Shown one piece after another: positions 49,559-59,357 of a stretch of DNA of 64,000 nucleotides. The DNA lies in the NCBI RefSeq assembly GCF_016865425.1, contig NZ_AP023355.1, positions 1,548,198 through 1,612,197 of the forward strand. The letters run 5' to 3'. Source of the stretch: Actinocatenispora thailandica. GTDB lineage: Bacteria; Actinomycetota; Actinomycetes; Mycobacteriales; Micromonosporaceae. The number at the start of each line of letters is the position of its first letter. Within the stretch, counting starts at the first letter, position 1. Under the pieces are notes generated by a model. That model searched no databases and was not told where the DNA came from. It saw nothing but the letters and a program-made list of their open reading frames with translations. The position numbers were made by a program, and so were the translations under genes.

Positions 49559-52375
49559 TCAGTCGTGGGGTTGGCCGTCGGTGGCGGTGTCGGCCGTCAG
49601 GCCCTCGCGGTGCGCGACCGCCGCCGCCTCGGTACAGGTCGCGGCGCCCAGCTTGGCCAGGATGTGCGACACGTGCACGCCGGCCGTGCTCAACGAGATG
49701 CTCAGCCGCTGCGCGATCCGCCGGTCAGGCCGTCGCGATCAGCGCCAGCACCTCGCGCTCGCGCGCCGTCAACCCGTGCCGTGCCGGTGCCGCGTCGTCG
49801 AGTGGCGGCAATCCGCTCGGCGAGCGGCGCCGCGCCGAGCGAGTCGGCCAGCCGCGCCGCCTCCCGGAGCCGGGCCGTACCACCGGTGTCGTCGCGCCGG
49901 ACAGCGCGACGAGCACCGTGGAACAGGCACAGCGCCAGCTCGTACGGCTGGCCGAGCGTCCGTCACGCCGTGACCGCCCGGTCCCAACCCTTGTCGTCCA
50001 GCAGCGCTCGCAGCGTGGCGGCGCTGCGCCTCGCCGTACGGGTCGTCGACGCGGATCGCCGCGTCGATCCCGGCGATCCGCGCCCGGCGCGCCGCGACGC
50101 CGTCCGCCACCTCGCCCCGCGCACCCGCCGCACTGCCGACCCGGTACGCTCCGGTCCCGTCGCCGCCCGCGAGCCGCGCCCGCTGGACCAGCGCGCCGGC
50201 GATCAGCACCGGCCGCGCGTCGCTGCTGTGGTGGCGGACCCGCGCGGGATCGGCGAGCGCGCGGTCGAGGAACGCGTCGCCGCGCTGCGGGTCGCCCTCG
50301 GCGATCGCGTGCAGGCACAGCAGCTCATGGCGCGGGAGCAGCGCGGCCGTGTCGTTGGTGTCGATCCGCTCGACCTCGGCGGCCGGCCCGGCCGCGGTGG
50401 GCACGTCGCCGCGCCGCAGCGCGAGCCGGCCGACGAGGATCCGCAGGGCGAGCCGGGTCGCCGGCGGCGGATCGTCGGCCAGCGCCCCGTCCAGCACCGT
50501 CGCGGGCGCCCGGTCAGGATCAGGCCGCGCGCGGCGTGCCAGGCGATCTCGGCGCCGCGGCTGCGGGCGAGGCCGAGCCGGCGGGCCCGGCGGATCCCGT
50601 CGCGGGCCGCTGCGACGGCGCCGGCGTGGTCGCCGAGCCGGGTACGGGTCGCCGCCTCGTACATCGGGACGGTCAGCAGCAGATCCGGCGTGTCGAGCCG
50701 CTCGGCGAGCGTGCCGGCCTCGGCCAGCAGGTCGAGATCGCGCCGCCGGGCGCCGACGCCGAGTAGCCCGCGCACCGTGACGGTCGGATCGCCGGTGCGC
50801 CGACCGCACCCAGCGCCGCGGCGAACTCCGCGCGGGTCGTGTCGGTCTCCGCCGGCCGACCCATCGCCATCATGCCCAGCAGCCGGCCCCGCTGCACGCT
50901 TGTCCGGATCGTCGGGCAGCAGCGCGAGCGCCCGCTCGAAGTCGCCGATCCCGGTGCCGTGCAGCCGGATCGACAGGCGGCCGCGGTGTTCCAGCAGCAG
51001 CGCGGCGCGCCCGGCGTCGGCGCGCTCGTCGACGGCGGCAAGTCCCGCGGTGGCCAGCTCGATGCCGCGCGCATAGTCGCCGGTGAGTATGGCGGACTCG
51101 ACCGCGGCGGTCAGCACGTCCACCCGGTCGACGCCGAGCCTGGCCGCCGCGTCCGGCACCCGGTCCCACACATCGAGCATGCGCAACCGCTCGGTGTACG
51201 CATACGTGCGGTACGCCCGGTCTGCTGCACGGTAGCGGGAGGCGCGCGTCGCCACGTGGTCGCCGGCGGCGTGCGCGTGCGCGGCCAGGTCGGCCGGCGC
51301 GTCGGCGTGCCGCAACGCGTCCGCGTACCGGCCGTGCAGCCGCACCCGTTCGCCGGGCAGCAGGTCCTCGTACACGGCGTGCCGGATCAGCCCGTGCCGG
51401 AAGTCGTACCCGTCGCCGACGGTCACCAGCAGGCTGCGGTCGACCAGTCGGCGCAGCAGTGCGTCCAGCTCCGCGGCGGGCAGCCTGGCCACATCGGAAA
51501 GCAGCCGGGGGTCGACGACGCCGCCGGCGACCGAGACGGTCGCCAGCAGCGTCGTCGACCACGGCGCCGGCAGCGACCGCGGCCCGTACAACAGCAGGTC
51601 GCGCATGCCGTCCGGGGTCCGCTCGCCGGTGCGGGCCAGCGCCTCGACGAACAGCGGGTTGCCATCGCTGCGCGCGTGGGCCCGACGTACAGCGGCGGCG
51701 TCCGGCCGGGTGCCGAGCATCGCCGCGAGCTGGCGGCCGATGTCCGGCTCGGTGAGCGGGTCGAGCCGCACCGTCGCGGTACGCCGGCCCCGGGCTCGCT
51801 CCGACAGCAGCGGACCGAGCCGCGCGCCGTCCGCCTCGGCCGGCCGGTACGTCGCGGCCAGCAGCACGCCCGGCTGCGCCAGGTTGCGGGCCAGGAACCC
51901 GAACAGCTCGACTGTCGCGGCGTCCGCCCAGTGCAGGTCCTCGATCGTGACAGGACCGGCTGCTGCTCGGCGGCCTGCTCGAGCAGGGCAAGTACCTCCT
52001 CGTGCAGCCGGTGCCGGCCACCGCGGCCGGCACCGGCGTCGTCGAGCTCGCCGAACAGCGCGGCCAGCTCCCGGTACCGGCCGGCCGGCGTGCCGTCGCC
52101 GCGCAGCAGCCGCCGCACGACCGCGACGAACGGCGCGTACGCCAGCCCGTCGCTGCCCAGCTCCGCGCACGCGCCGCCGGGACCCGCGCCCGCGGTCGCG
52201 CCGCCGGGACGAACTCGGCGAGCACGACTTGCCGATGCCGGCCTCCGCGAAGATCATCACGACACCCGGGCCGTCCGCGACCGCCGCGTCCAGGGCAGCC
52301 ACCAGCGCCGCCAGCGCGTCGTCCTGCCCGATCGGGACGGGGGCTTACCACCCGTTCCGCCATGCCGGCCAGCAT
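49559..52375 (-). pseudogene. LAL-type LuxR-family regulator, multiply frameshifted
   Basis: The sum of frames spells a large ATP-binding LuxR regulator (about 930 residues if intact). From the N-terminus it has MAERVV, then in another frame PVPIGQDDALAALVAALDAAV and the Walker A stretch FAEAGIGKS (near 52230). Further on are EDLHWADAATVELFGFLARN (Walker B, near 51930), DGYDFRHGLIRHAVYEDLLPGE, TPR-like Ala-rich helices, and the C-terminal HTH LTAREREVLALIAT / LTDRRIAQRLSIS / HVSHILAKLGAA ending at 49559. The pieces sit in different frames; changes of frame are needed near 52345, 52220, 51960, 50890, 50800, 50510, 50020 and 49725 at least. Neighbouring genes, including 18-kb NRPS genes, are intact, so decay is more likely than general sequencing error. 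If once functional it may have regulated the locus. Confidence 0.8.
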
Positions 52376-52431
52376 ATAAATACCGAGTTCGCCCGATGCG
52401 CCGCCGGTGTTTAGCCGGCGAGGCTCGACGC

Positions 52432-53655
52432 ATGACAGCGAGCTACCCACTGCGGGCCATCGCCGCCGACGAGTTCGAGACGTGGGCGCGCATGGTCTCC
52501 ACGACGTACGGCCAGGACTGGCGCGAGGACGCGCTGAGCAACGCCCGCTGGTGCATCGAACCGGAGCGCACCACGGGCGTGTTCGACGGCGCCGAGCTGG
52601 TCGGCGGAATGTCCATCTACGGGCGCGTCATGACCGTTCCCGGCGCGTTCGTGCCGGTGGCCGGCGTGACGCTGGTCGCCGTGCTGCCCACGCACCAGCG
52701 CCGCGGGATCCTCACCGCGATGATGCGCCGCCAGTTCACCGAGCTGCACGAATCGAGCGGCGAGCCGGTCGCCGCGCTCAACGCCGCCGAGGCGACCATC
52801 TACGGACGCTTCGGGTACGGCATCGCCAGCCACCTCGCGGTCGTCGACGGCGACGCCCGGTTCATGGCGTTGCGCGGCGACGTCGAGTTCGGCGACGGCA
52901 CCATCAGGCTGCACGACGCCGAGGCGGCCCGGCCGCTGCTGGAGAAGGTGTACGACACGGCGCGCCGCGACGCGGTCGGCTTCGTCGACCGGGCCGACAG
53001 ATACTGGGACGCCCGGCTCTACGACGCCGAGCACACCCGCGACGGCGCGACGGCGCTGCGGTTCGCGGTGCACACCGACGCCGCCGGCGCGGTCACCGGG
53101 TACGCGTTCTACCGGTCGCGACAGCGCCGGGTGCAGGTGGTGGAGCTGGTCGCCACGACCCGCCCCGCGTACGCGGCGCTGTGGCGCTTCCTGATCGAGC
53201 TGGACGCGCACGACCACCTCGACTACACGGGCGCCACCGACGAGGTGCTGCCGCACCTGCTGGTCAACCCACGGGCGGCCGACACGACGCTGGTCGACAA
53301 CCTGTGGGTACGGCTGGTCGACGTCGACCGGGCGCTCGCCGCCCGCCGGTACGCGACCGACGTCGAGCTGGTGTTCGAGGTCGACGACGCGTTCTGCGGC
53401 TGGAACGCCGGGCGCTTCCGGCTGTCCGCAGCCGACGACGCCGTGAGCTGCGAGCGCACCGCGGCGCGCGCCGACCTGCGACTGTCGGCGACCGAGCTGG
53501 GCGCGGCCTACTTGGGCGGCACGTCGCTTGCGGTGCTGGCCGAGGCCGGCCGGGTCGAGGAGCTGACCCCGGGCGCGCTGCGGGTCGCCGCCCGGGCGTT
53601 CCACACCGACCGTGCCCCGTTCCACCCGTCCGGACCGGCGTTCCCGGCATTCTGA
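52432..53655 (+). CDS. Eis-type GNAT N-acetyltransferase
   Basis: This 407-residue protein has the size and layout of Eis (enhanced intracellular survival) acetyltransferases: an N-terminal GNAT domain, a second GNAT-like domain and a SCP2-like C-terminal part. The acetyl-CoA motif is VAVLPTHQRRGILTAMMRRQ. The conserved IYGRFGYG, whose Tyr is the general acid in mycobacterial Eis, is present, and the protein ends in Phe (FPAF), as Eis does. Eis enzymes acetylate amines of aminoglycosides, capreomycin-like peptides and lysine side chains. It starts at ATG 52432; an in-frame ATG 12 codons earlier has no better SD. It is 24 nt upstream of the two kinase genes. The substrate is unknown. Confidence 0.88.
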   Translation: MTASYPLRAIAADEFETWARMVSTTYGQDWREDALSNARWCIEPERTTGVFDGAELVGGMSIYGRVMTVPGAFVPVAGVTLVAVLPTHQRRGILTAMMRRQFTELHESSGEPVAALNAAEATIYGRFGYGIASHLAVVDGDARFMALRGDVEFGDGTIRLHDAEAARPLLEKVYDTARRDAVGFVDRADRYWDARLYDAEHTRDGATALRFAVHTDAAGAVTGYAFYRSRQRRVQVVELVATTRPAYAALWRFLIELDAHDHLDYTGATDEVLPHLLVNPRAADTTLVDNLWVRLVDVDRALAARRYATDVELVFEVDDAFCGWNAGRFRLSAADDAVSCERTAARADLRLSATELGAAYLGGTSLAVLAEAGRVEELTPGALRVAARAFHTDRAPFHPSGPAFPAF

Positions 53656-53679
53656 CCAACCGACCGAGGAGAGATCGAC

Positions 53680-54657
53680 ATGACGGCCCCATTGCTGCCC
53701 GGCGCCGCGCTCGACGAGGAGGACGCCGAGATGACGACCCCGCCCGACGGCCGCGCCGGCATCACCGCGGATCTGGTGCGGCGGCTGCTCGCCGAGCAGT
53801 TCCCGCGCTGGGCGGCGCTGCCGGTGCGGCCGGTACCCGTCGACGGCTGGGACAACCGGACCTACCGGCTCGGCGACACGATGACCGTGCGGCTGCCGAC
53901 CGCGGCCGGTTACGTGCCGGCGGTCGACAAGGAACACGAGTGGCTGCCGCGGCTGGCACCGTCGCTGCCGGTGGCCGTGCCGACGGTCCTGGCCCGGGGG
54001 GAGCCGGGCGCCGGGTATCCGTACCCGTGGTCGGTGCGCGGCTGGCTTCCCGGCGAGACGATGCTGTCGCGGCCGGTCGACGACCCTGTCGGCTTCGCCG
54101 TCTCGGTCGGCGAGTTCGTGGTTGCGTTGCGCCGGTGCGACGCGACCGGCGGGCCGGCCGCCGGTTTGCACAGCTTCCACCGGGGCGGCCCGCTGGCGCA
54201 CTACGACGGGGAGACCCGGAGCAGCCTCGCCGCGCTCGCCGGGCGCGTCGACACCGACCTGGCCATCGAGGCGTGGGAGCGCGCGCTGGCGGCCGAGTGG
54301 TCCGGGCCGCCGGTCTGGTTCCACGGCGACATCGCGCCGGGCAACCTGCTGGTCGCCGACGGTAGGCTGTCGGCGGTGCTCGACTTCGGCACGTCCGGGG
54401 TCGGCGACCCGGCCTGCGACCTGGTCATCGCGTGGCAGGTGTTCGCCGGGGAGAGCCGGCGGGCGTTCCTCGAGACCGTCGGCGACGACGCAGGCACCCG
54501 TGCACGTGCCCGTGGCTGGGCGTTGTGGAAGGCGGTCCTCATGCTCGCCGAGTGCATCGACCGCGACCCGCCGCAGGCCGAGGTCAACCGCCGCGTGCTG
54601 GGCGAGGTGCTGGCCGAGCATCGCGGCCGGCACGGCCGGTCCGGGAGGCGGCCATGA
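53680..54657 (+). CDS. Aminoglycoside phosphotransferase-fold kinase (first of a tandem pair)
   Basis: This 325-residue protein has the APH/choline-kinase fold. Visible are the N-lobe start AEQFPRWAALPVRPVPVDGWDNRTYRLGD-type strands, the Brenner motif HGDIAPGNLL (catalytic Asp), and the metal-binding VLDFGTSGVGDPACDL. It resembles actinobacterial phosphotransferases that act on aminoglycosides, macrolides or small hydroxylated metabolites. GAGGAGAG precedes ATG 53680; another ATG, 17 codons later with GAGGAGG, is also possible. Its stop overlaps the next kinase start by 4 nt. Together with the acetyltransferase it looks like a modification or resistance cassette. Substrate not known. Confidence 0.88.
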   Translation: MTAPLLPGAALDEEDAEMTTPPDGRAGITADLVRRLLAEQFPRWAALPVRPVPVDGWDNRTYRLGDTMTVRLPTAAGYVPAVDKEHEWLPRLAPSLPVAVPTVLARGEPGAGYPYPWSVRGWLPGETMLSRPVDDPVGFAVSVGEFVVALRRCDATGGPAAGLHSFHRGGPLAHYDGETRSSLAALAGRVDTDLAIEAWERALAAEWSGPPVWFHGDIAPGNLLVADGRLSAVLDFGTSGVGDPACDLVIAWQVFAGESRRAFLETVGDDAGTRARARGWALWKAVLMLAECIDRDPPQAEVNRRVLGEVLAEHRGRHGRSGRRP

Positions 54658-55544
54658 CCACACGCATGCACGACGACCAGCTGGACCTGACCGAGGCGGA
54701 CGTCGCCGCACTGGTCGCCGAGCGGTTCCCGCGGTGGCGGGCGCTTCCGGTACGCCGGGTCGGCTCGCACGGCACCGTCAACGCGATGTACCGGCTCGGC
54801 GCCGAGCTCGTGCTGCGGTTCCCGCTGCGGCCCGACGACGGCGCGGAGCTGCGCGCCGAACGCGACCACGCCGCGCTGCTCGCGCCGCACCTGCCGCTAC
54901 CGGTACCGGAGACCGTCGAGTTCGGCGCACCCGACGACCGTTACCCGGGCTGGTGGTCGGTGTGCCGGTGGCTGTCGGGGGAGTCGGGCGACCGGCGCCC
55001 GATCGCGGACCAGGTCGGCGTCGCGACGATGCTCGGCAGCTTCGTGTCCGCGCTGCGCGGCGTCGACACCGGCGGCCGGGTCGTGCCGACGTCCGGCCGC
55101 GGCTCGCCACTGTCCACAGTGGATGACGACGTGCAGTGCGCGCTGGCCGACTCGGCGGCGCTGGCCGACACCGGTCGGCTCGGCGCGATCTGGGCGGACT
55201 GCCTCGCCGCCGACGCGTACGCCGGTGCCGGAGTCTGGCTGCACGCCGACCTGATGCCCGGCAACCTGCTGCTGCGCGACGGCGCGCTCGCGGCGGTGCT
55301 CGACCTGGGTACCGTGCGCGTCGGCGATCCGGCCGTCGACCTGATGCCGGCGTGGAACGCGTTCGACGCCGCGGGGCGCGCTGCGTACCGGGCGGTGGTC
55401 GGGGTCGACGACGCCACCTGGTCACGCGGGCGCGGCTGGGCGCTGGCGCAGGCGATCGTCGCGCTGCCGTACTACGTGCACACCAACCCGGTCATGGCCG
55501 ACGCCGCGCGCCGCACGCTCGCCGCGATTCTCGCCGGCTCGTGA
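54654..55544 (+). CDS. Aminoglycoside phosphotransferase-fold kinase (second of a tandem pair)
   Basis: This 296-residue protein is a paralogue of the preceding one. Both begin with an AE(Q/R)FPRW(A/R)ALPVR segment and share the same motif order. The catalytic loop is HADLMPGNLL and the metal site VLDLGTVRVGDPAVDL. The start ATG lies in the ATGA overlap with the upstream stop, so expression is coupled. The N-lobe differs from its neighbour, which suggests a different substrate rather than simple redundancy. It may be a resistance or metabolite kinase; no specificity can be assigned. Confidence 0.88.
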   Translation: MTTRMHDDQLDLTEADVAALVAERFPRWRALPVRRVGSHGTVNAMYRLGAELVLRFPLRPDDGAELRAERDHAALLAPHLPLPVPETVEFGAPDDRYPGWWSVCRWLSGESGDRRPIADQVGVATMLGSFVSALRGVDTGGRVVPTSGRGSPLSTVDDDVQCALADSAALADTGRLGAIWADCLAADAYAGAGVWLHADLMPGNLLLRDGALAAVLDLGTVRVGDPAVDLMPAWNAFDAAGRAAYRAVVGVDDATWSRGRGWALAQAIVALPYYVHTNPVMADAARRTLAAILAGS

Positions 55545-55637
55545 GTTCACCACTGCTGAGTGGGTTGGCTCGGCTGTTCCCCGACTCGGCATCCGCGGAT
55601 CCGTGGATGAGCGGCAAGCATCGGCAAGGGAGGTACC

Positions 55638-55753
55638 GTGATCGGTGCGAACCCGGTGGTCGTTGCCAAACGGCGGGAGATCGCCGAGCTGTGCCGCATG
55701 TTCGGCGTTCGCCGCCTGGACGTGTTCGGTTCCGCCGTGCGCGGCGCCCTTCG
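55638..55753 (+). pseudogene. Truncated MNT-type nucleotidyltransferase, N-terminal fragment
   Basis: A GTG start with GGGAGG upstream begins a fragment with KRREIAELCRMFGVRRLDVFGSAVRG, the start of minimal nucleotidyltransferases (antitoxin MNT or KNTase fold). The usual SDxD metal motif should follow about 10 residues later but is absent. Similarity stops near 55750, where unrelated DNA begins. Confidence 0.6.
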
Positions 55754-55834
55754 ACTGCAAGAGGGTGGGCATCAAGTACCTGTTCGACCTCGACGGCCAC
55801 CTGGGCGCGTTGGTCGAGTACCTGTCGCAGCGAG

Positions 55835-56094
55835 ACGGCCAGGTGCCCACACGAGCGTGCGACCGCGACCGGCAGGGCACCGATCGAGGCCGGCTCGTCG
55901 ACCACGACCAGGACACTGCCGTGCCGGGCAAGCTTGTCGAACACCTCGCGCAGCCGGGTCTCGGTGTTGGGCAGCGGCGCATCATGCACCCGGCGCCCGT
56001 CAGGGGCCAGACCGGTCGCGTGATGCTCGCTTTTGCCAACGTCCAGGCCCAGGAACACGCAGAAGTCGCCGGGCACGTGTCGCCTCCTCGTCAC
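55835..56094 (-). pseudogene. IS110-family transposase, N-terminal fragment
   Basis: The - strand frame starting at ATG 56094 gives FCVFLGLDVGKSEHHA, LPNTETRLREVFDKLARHG and VLVVVDEPASIGALPVAVAR. This is the RuvC-like DEDD N-terminus of IS110 transposases, with the first Asp in GLDVGK. Similarity ends near 55840 and no catalytic remainder follows. It is a truncated remnant next to the broken nucleotidyltransferase. Confidence 0.75.
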
Positions 56095-56404
56095 GGTCGG
56101 GCTCGGTCGCGGGTCCAGGCGTCGGACTGTCGGCAGCCACGTTACGAAGAGACCAACCCATTGGGCGGCCGTGTCCCTATCAGCGATCCGCCGACGCCAC
56201 CCGGCCCGGCGACAACACCCCCCGGATCATGCCTACGACAGGGGCAATCAGTCATACCGAGCCGGGCGACCGAGCGTCCCCAGTTGGGAACACGAGAAAG
56301 GTAACGGGGCGAGTCGGCCTGGGCTGGCATCGCGTACGTCTCGCGGGCGACATCCTGGACTCGGTATCGAACGCGTGTTCGAATGAGGTGGTGGCGGGGA
56401 CGTT
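56095..56404. other. Non-coding scar between transposase remnants
   Basis: I see no gene here. Short open frames in this stretch have no recognisable motif and a codon pattern unlike the neighbours. It is slightly less GC-rich than the surroundings. Confidence 0.4.
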
Positions 56405-56800
56405 GTGGCCGGACGGAGTGCCCTGGGATCGTGGCGGCACCTGGTCGCCAGGGCACGTATCGACGCCGGAGCCACGGGCCGGGGTGCCCTGCTGGCCCTG
56501 ACCGCCGAGCACGCTGAGGATCCACCAGCGTCGCGGTCGCCATCGAGACCGACCAACCTGATGGTGGTCGCGTTGCAGGCGGCCGGGTTCGCCGTCTACC
56601 CGATCAATCCCAGGGTGGGCCCGGTATCAGGAACGGCACGCGCCGGCCGGCGGGAAATCCGACCCGGGCGATGCGGTGGTGCTGGCGAACGTGCTGCGCA
56701 CCGATCGGCTGATCTACACCTTGTCGGTGGCGTCCGGGTCGCGAAGGACGCGCCGCGGCCTGCCGAGTTCGAGCGAGCTCCGAGCGGTACGCAACTGCGA
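56405..56800 (+). pseudogene. IS110-family transposase fragment, frameshifted
   Basis: The + strand carries LVARARIDAGATGRGALLALTAEHAED, then in shifted frames VAIETD, MVVALQAAGFAVYPINPR, and KSDPGDAVVLANVLRTDR. These follow the order of the RuvC-like domain of IS110 transposases (the last Asp pair is the DxxDA site). At least two frame changes are needed. It is in opposite orientation to the fragment at 55835-56094, so the two come from different insertions or a rearrangement. Confidence 0.65.
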
Positions 56801-56885
56801 CGGTCGGGAGCGCTGGCCGGCGCCCGGCGGCGGCCTCGGCGCGGGGCTGGCGATGGGCGGGACCGCGGGCATGAGGTGTGTGGTG

Positions 56886-57491
56886 TCACAGCCAGCCGCT
56901 GGCTTCCGCGAGTCGGGCCGCCTCGGCGCGGGTACGGGCCTGCGTCTTGCCGATCGCCGACGACAGATGGTTGCGTACGGTGCCCTCCGACAGGCGCAGC
57001 TCCCGGGCGATGTCGGCCACGGTGCCGCCCTCGGCGGCGGCACGCAGCACGTCCGTCTCGCGCCCGGTCAGCGGGCTCGCGCCGGCCGCCTGCGCCTCGG
57101 CGGCGAGGGCGGGATCCACGAACCGCAGGCCGGTGTGGACGCGGCGGATCGCGTCGACCAGCTGTTCGGGCCGGGAGTCCTTCACGACGTACCCGGACGC
57201 GCCGGCCGACAGCGCCCGCGACAGGTAGCCGGGCCGGCTGAACGTCGTACAGATGATGGTGCGGCAGCTGGGCAGCGCGCGCTGCAGATCGGCGGTGACG
57301 GCCAGGCCGTCGCGGCCGGGCATCTGCACGTCGAGCAGTGCGATGTCCGGCTGCGTGCGCAGCGCCGCGGGCAGCACCTCGGTGCCGGTACCGATCTCGG
57401 CGACGACGTCGAAGTCTGGCTCGAGCCGGAGCACGGAGGCGAGGGCGCCGAGCACGAGTGCCTGGTCGTCGGCCAGCAGTACGCGGATCAT
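56886..57491 (-). CDS. NarL/FixJ-family response regulator
   Basis: This 201-residue protein has an N-terminal receiver domain (LLADDQALV acidic pair, phospho-acceptor Asp54 in ALLDVQMPG, Thr in CTTFS, Lys in VVKDS). A C-terminal LuxR-type HTH follows (SPLTGRETDVLRAAAEGG, IARELRLSEGTVRNHLSSAIGKT). It is a DNA-binding output protein phosphorylated by the neighbouring kinase. Its ATG overlaps the kinase TGA by 4 nt, so the two form an operon with the kinase first. DesR-like regulators of this size often respond to membrane state, but the signal here is unknown. Confidence 0.95.
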   Translation of the reverse strand: MIRVLLADDQALVLGALASVLRLEPDFDVVAEIGTGTEVLPAALRTQPDIALLDVQMPGRDGLAVTADLQRALPSCRTIICTTFSRPGYLSRALSAGASGYVVKDSRPEQLVDAIRRVHTGLRFVDPALAAEAQAAGASPLTGRETDVLRAAAEGGTVADIARELRLSEGTVRNHLSSAIGKTQARTRAEAARLAEASGWL

Positions 57492-58672
57492 GCCGGTTCG
57501 GCTTCCTGCGCGAGCGCGGCGGCCGGGCCCCGGGCGACGACCCGGAACCCGCCGCCGGGGGCGGGCCCGTGTTCGAGGGTGCCCGACACCGCGGCCAGCC
57601 GTTCGGCCAGTCCGGTGAGTCCGTTCCCGGCGCCCGCCCCGCCCGCGGTACCGCCGTTGTCGGTGATCTCGATCCAGTCGGTCCCGAGGCGCACGGTGCA
57701 CAGTTCGGCGTCGGAGTGGCGCAGCACGTTGGTGACCGCCTCCCGCACCACGTACCCGAACGCCTCGCGCAGCTCGGCCCGCACGGCGTCGGTCGTGGCG
57801 GGCAGGTCGGCCCGGACGCCGCCGGCGCGCAGCGCGGTGCGGGCACCGGCCAGCTCGCTGTCCAGCGACAGGGTGCGGTAGTCGGAGATGGTGGCCCGCA
57901 TCTCCGACAGCGCCGCGCGCGCCATGTTCTCCAGCTCGGTGACCTCGCCGACGGCCAGGGCCACGTCGCCGGAGGACTGCAGGATGCGCCGCGTCAGACC
58001 CAGCTTGACGGTGATCGTGGACAGGCTGTGGCCGAGCACGTCGTGCATGTCGCGCGCGACGCGCTCGCGTTCCTCGTGGACGGCCATCCGCGCGACCTGC
58101 TCGCGGGCCGCCCGCAGGTGCACGACGGTGAAGTTGAGCGCGAAGACGGTGCCGAGTGTCGCGGTCACCCCGACGAGGATGGCCACCTGCACCCAGGCCA
58201 CCTCGCCCTGGGCGAGCAGCATCCAGACGATCTGCGCCACCACGGTCGCAAGGCCCAGCAGCAGCGCATGGCGCAGTGGCAGCAGCATCAGCGCGATCGA
58301 CAGGGCGTAGGTCAGATCGGTCAGGTAATGCGGCGCGGCCAGGAGCACCGCAGGTGCCGCCCCGAGCAGGAACATCACCGCCACGATGGCGATGCGTCCG
58401 CGGCGCAGCGCCGCCGTGCCGTACCAGGGGGCCAGGACGCAGCCGACGCCGTAGCAGACGACCAGGACGGCCGCGAGCCAGGTGAGCGGGACAGGCCCGG
58501 TGCCGCGCGCGATGCCGACGGCCCGCGCGGCCAGGGTGAGGCAGGCCAGCGCGATGGCGGCAACCACGGCCACCCGGCCCCGGCGGCCATCCGGCCGGTC
58601 CTTCCAGAAACTCCAGTCCGGCCACTGGCTCGCGGAGAAGTCGTCCCGATCGCCTGCCCCCACCTCGGCCAT
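57488..58672 (-). CDS. Sensor histidine kinase (HisKA_3 type)
   Basis: This is a 394-residue membrane kinase. Six hydrophobic segments span roughly residues 33-180, without a large extracellular loop, so it probably senses the membrane or a small ligand. The dimerisation/phosphoacceptor box is RERVARDMHDVLGHSLS (His210), followed by an HATPase_c domain with REAVTNVLRHS (N box), ITDNGG and GNGLTGLAERL (G box). ATG 58672 is chosen because similarity starts near there; no good SD is visible and the frame is open upstream. It partners with the NarL-type regulator that overlaps its stop. Confidence 0.93.
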   Translation of the reverse strand: MAEVGAGDRDDFSASQWPDWSFWKDRPDGRRGRVAVVAAIALACLTLAARAVGIARGTGPVPLTWLAAVLVVCYGVGCVLAPWYGTAALRRGRIAIVAVMFLLGAAPAVLLAAPHYLTDLTYALSIALMLLPLRHALLLGLATVVAQIVWMLLAQGEVAWVQVAILVGVTATLGTVFALNFTVVHLRAAREQVARMAVHEERERVARDMHDVLGHSLSTITVKLGLTRRILQSSGDVALAVGEVTELENMARAALSEMRATISDYRTLSLDSELAGARTALRAGGVRADLPATTDAVRAELREAFGYVVREAVTNVLRHSDAELCTVRLGTDWIEITDNGGTAGGAGAGNGLTGLAERLAAVSGTLEHGPAPGGGFRVVARGPAAALAQEAEPA

Positions 58673-58824
58673 GGTACGGGCGGGCCGTCGCGCGCCCGCA
58701 CCAGCGGCCGCCGGGCGTTGCAGCGTGGGCGATGCGGGCCGGCACGTGCCGGCCCTCGACCCGATCGGGGCAGGTATGACAAATGGCATGGGTGCGGCGG
58801 GGCGGCCGGTGCTGCACTGTGCTC

Positions 58825-59304
58825 ATGCTGCATGCGAAGAGGGCGCATCCGCCAGGCCAGCAGTACGAGTTCACCGAGGACGGCCGGCCGCTGACGCGCG
58901 TCCTGCTACGCCGGGGGCGCATCGGTGCGCGGTTCACCCTGCACGGCGCCGGCTACCTTGTCCGCGCGCACCGCTTCAGCGGCGTCTACGAGCTTCTCGA
59001 CGCCGACGGGGCGGTGGTGGCGACCACCGACCGGGTCGGCCGCAGCTGGCAGCTGAGCTGCTCCGGGCGCACCGTCGGCTTCCGGCAGACCGCGCCGGCC
59101 AGCCGGGAGTACGCGATGGTCGGCGACGACGGTGCGACCGCGGGCACGATCCGCCGTGCCGGGCACGTCCGTACCGAGGTGACCGCCGAGCTGCCGAGCC
59201 TGGAACTGTTGCTGCAGGTCTTCGTGCTGGTCGTCGTGCTGCACCGCGCCCGGCGCAAGCGGGCCGCCGCGGGTGTGCGGGCGAGTGCGTTCGCGGGCGG
59301 CTGA
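58825..59304 (+). CDS. Small protein with LURP/scramblase-like pattern, function unknown
   Basis: This 159-residue protein has repeated short beta-strand segments: YEFTEDGRPLTRVLLRR, FTLHGAGYLVRAHRFSGVYELLDADGAVVATT and SREYAMVGDDGATAGTIRR. A hydrophobic C-terminal helix LELLLQVFVLVVVLHRARRKR follows. The strands recall LURP-one/phospholipid-scramblase-like (tubby-fold) proteins, which can sit at membranes; this is a weak resemblance. ATG 58825 is the first start that keeps the conserved-looking part; another lies 14 codons upstream. It is divergent from the kinase and 53 nt before the peptidase gene. Confidence 0.6.
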   Translation: MLHAKRAHPPGQQYEFTEDGRPLTRVLLRRGRIGARFTLHGAGYLVRAHRFSGVYELLDADGAVVATTDRVGRSWQLSCSGRTVGFRQTAPASREYAMVGDDGATAGTIRRAGHVRTEVTAELPSLELLLQVFVLVVVLHRARRKRAAAGVRASAFAGG

Positions 59305-59357
59305 TCCGCCGCGGTGCACGCGTCACCCACCGTTTCGAGGCGATGAGGAGCGCAACC

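Noticed and set aside
50839-52431. Long + strand frame upstream of the Eis-type gene
   Set aside because: It is the antisense of the regulator pseudogene. The Eis fold starts at 52432.
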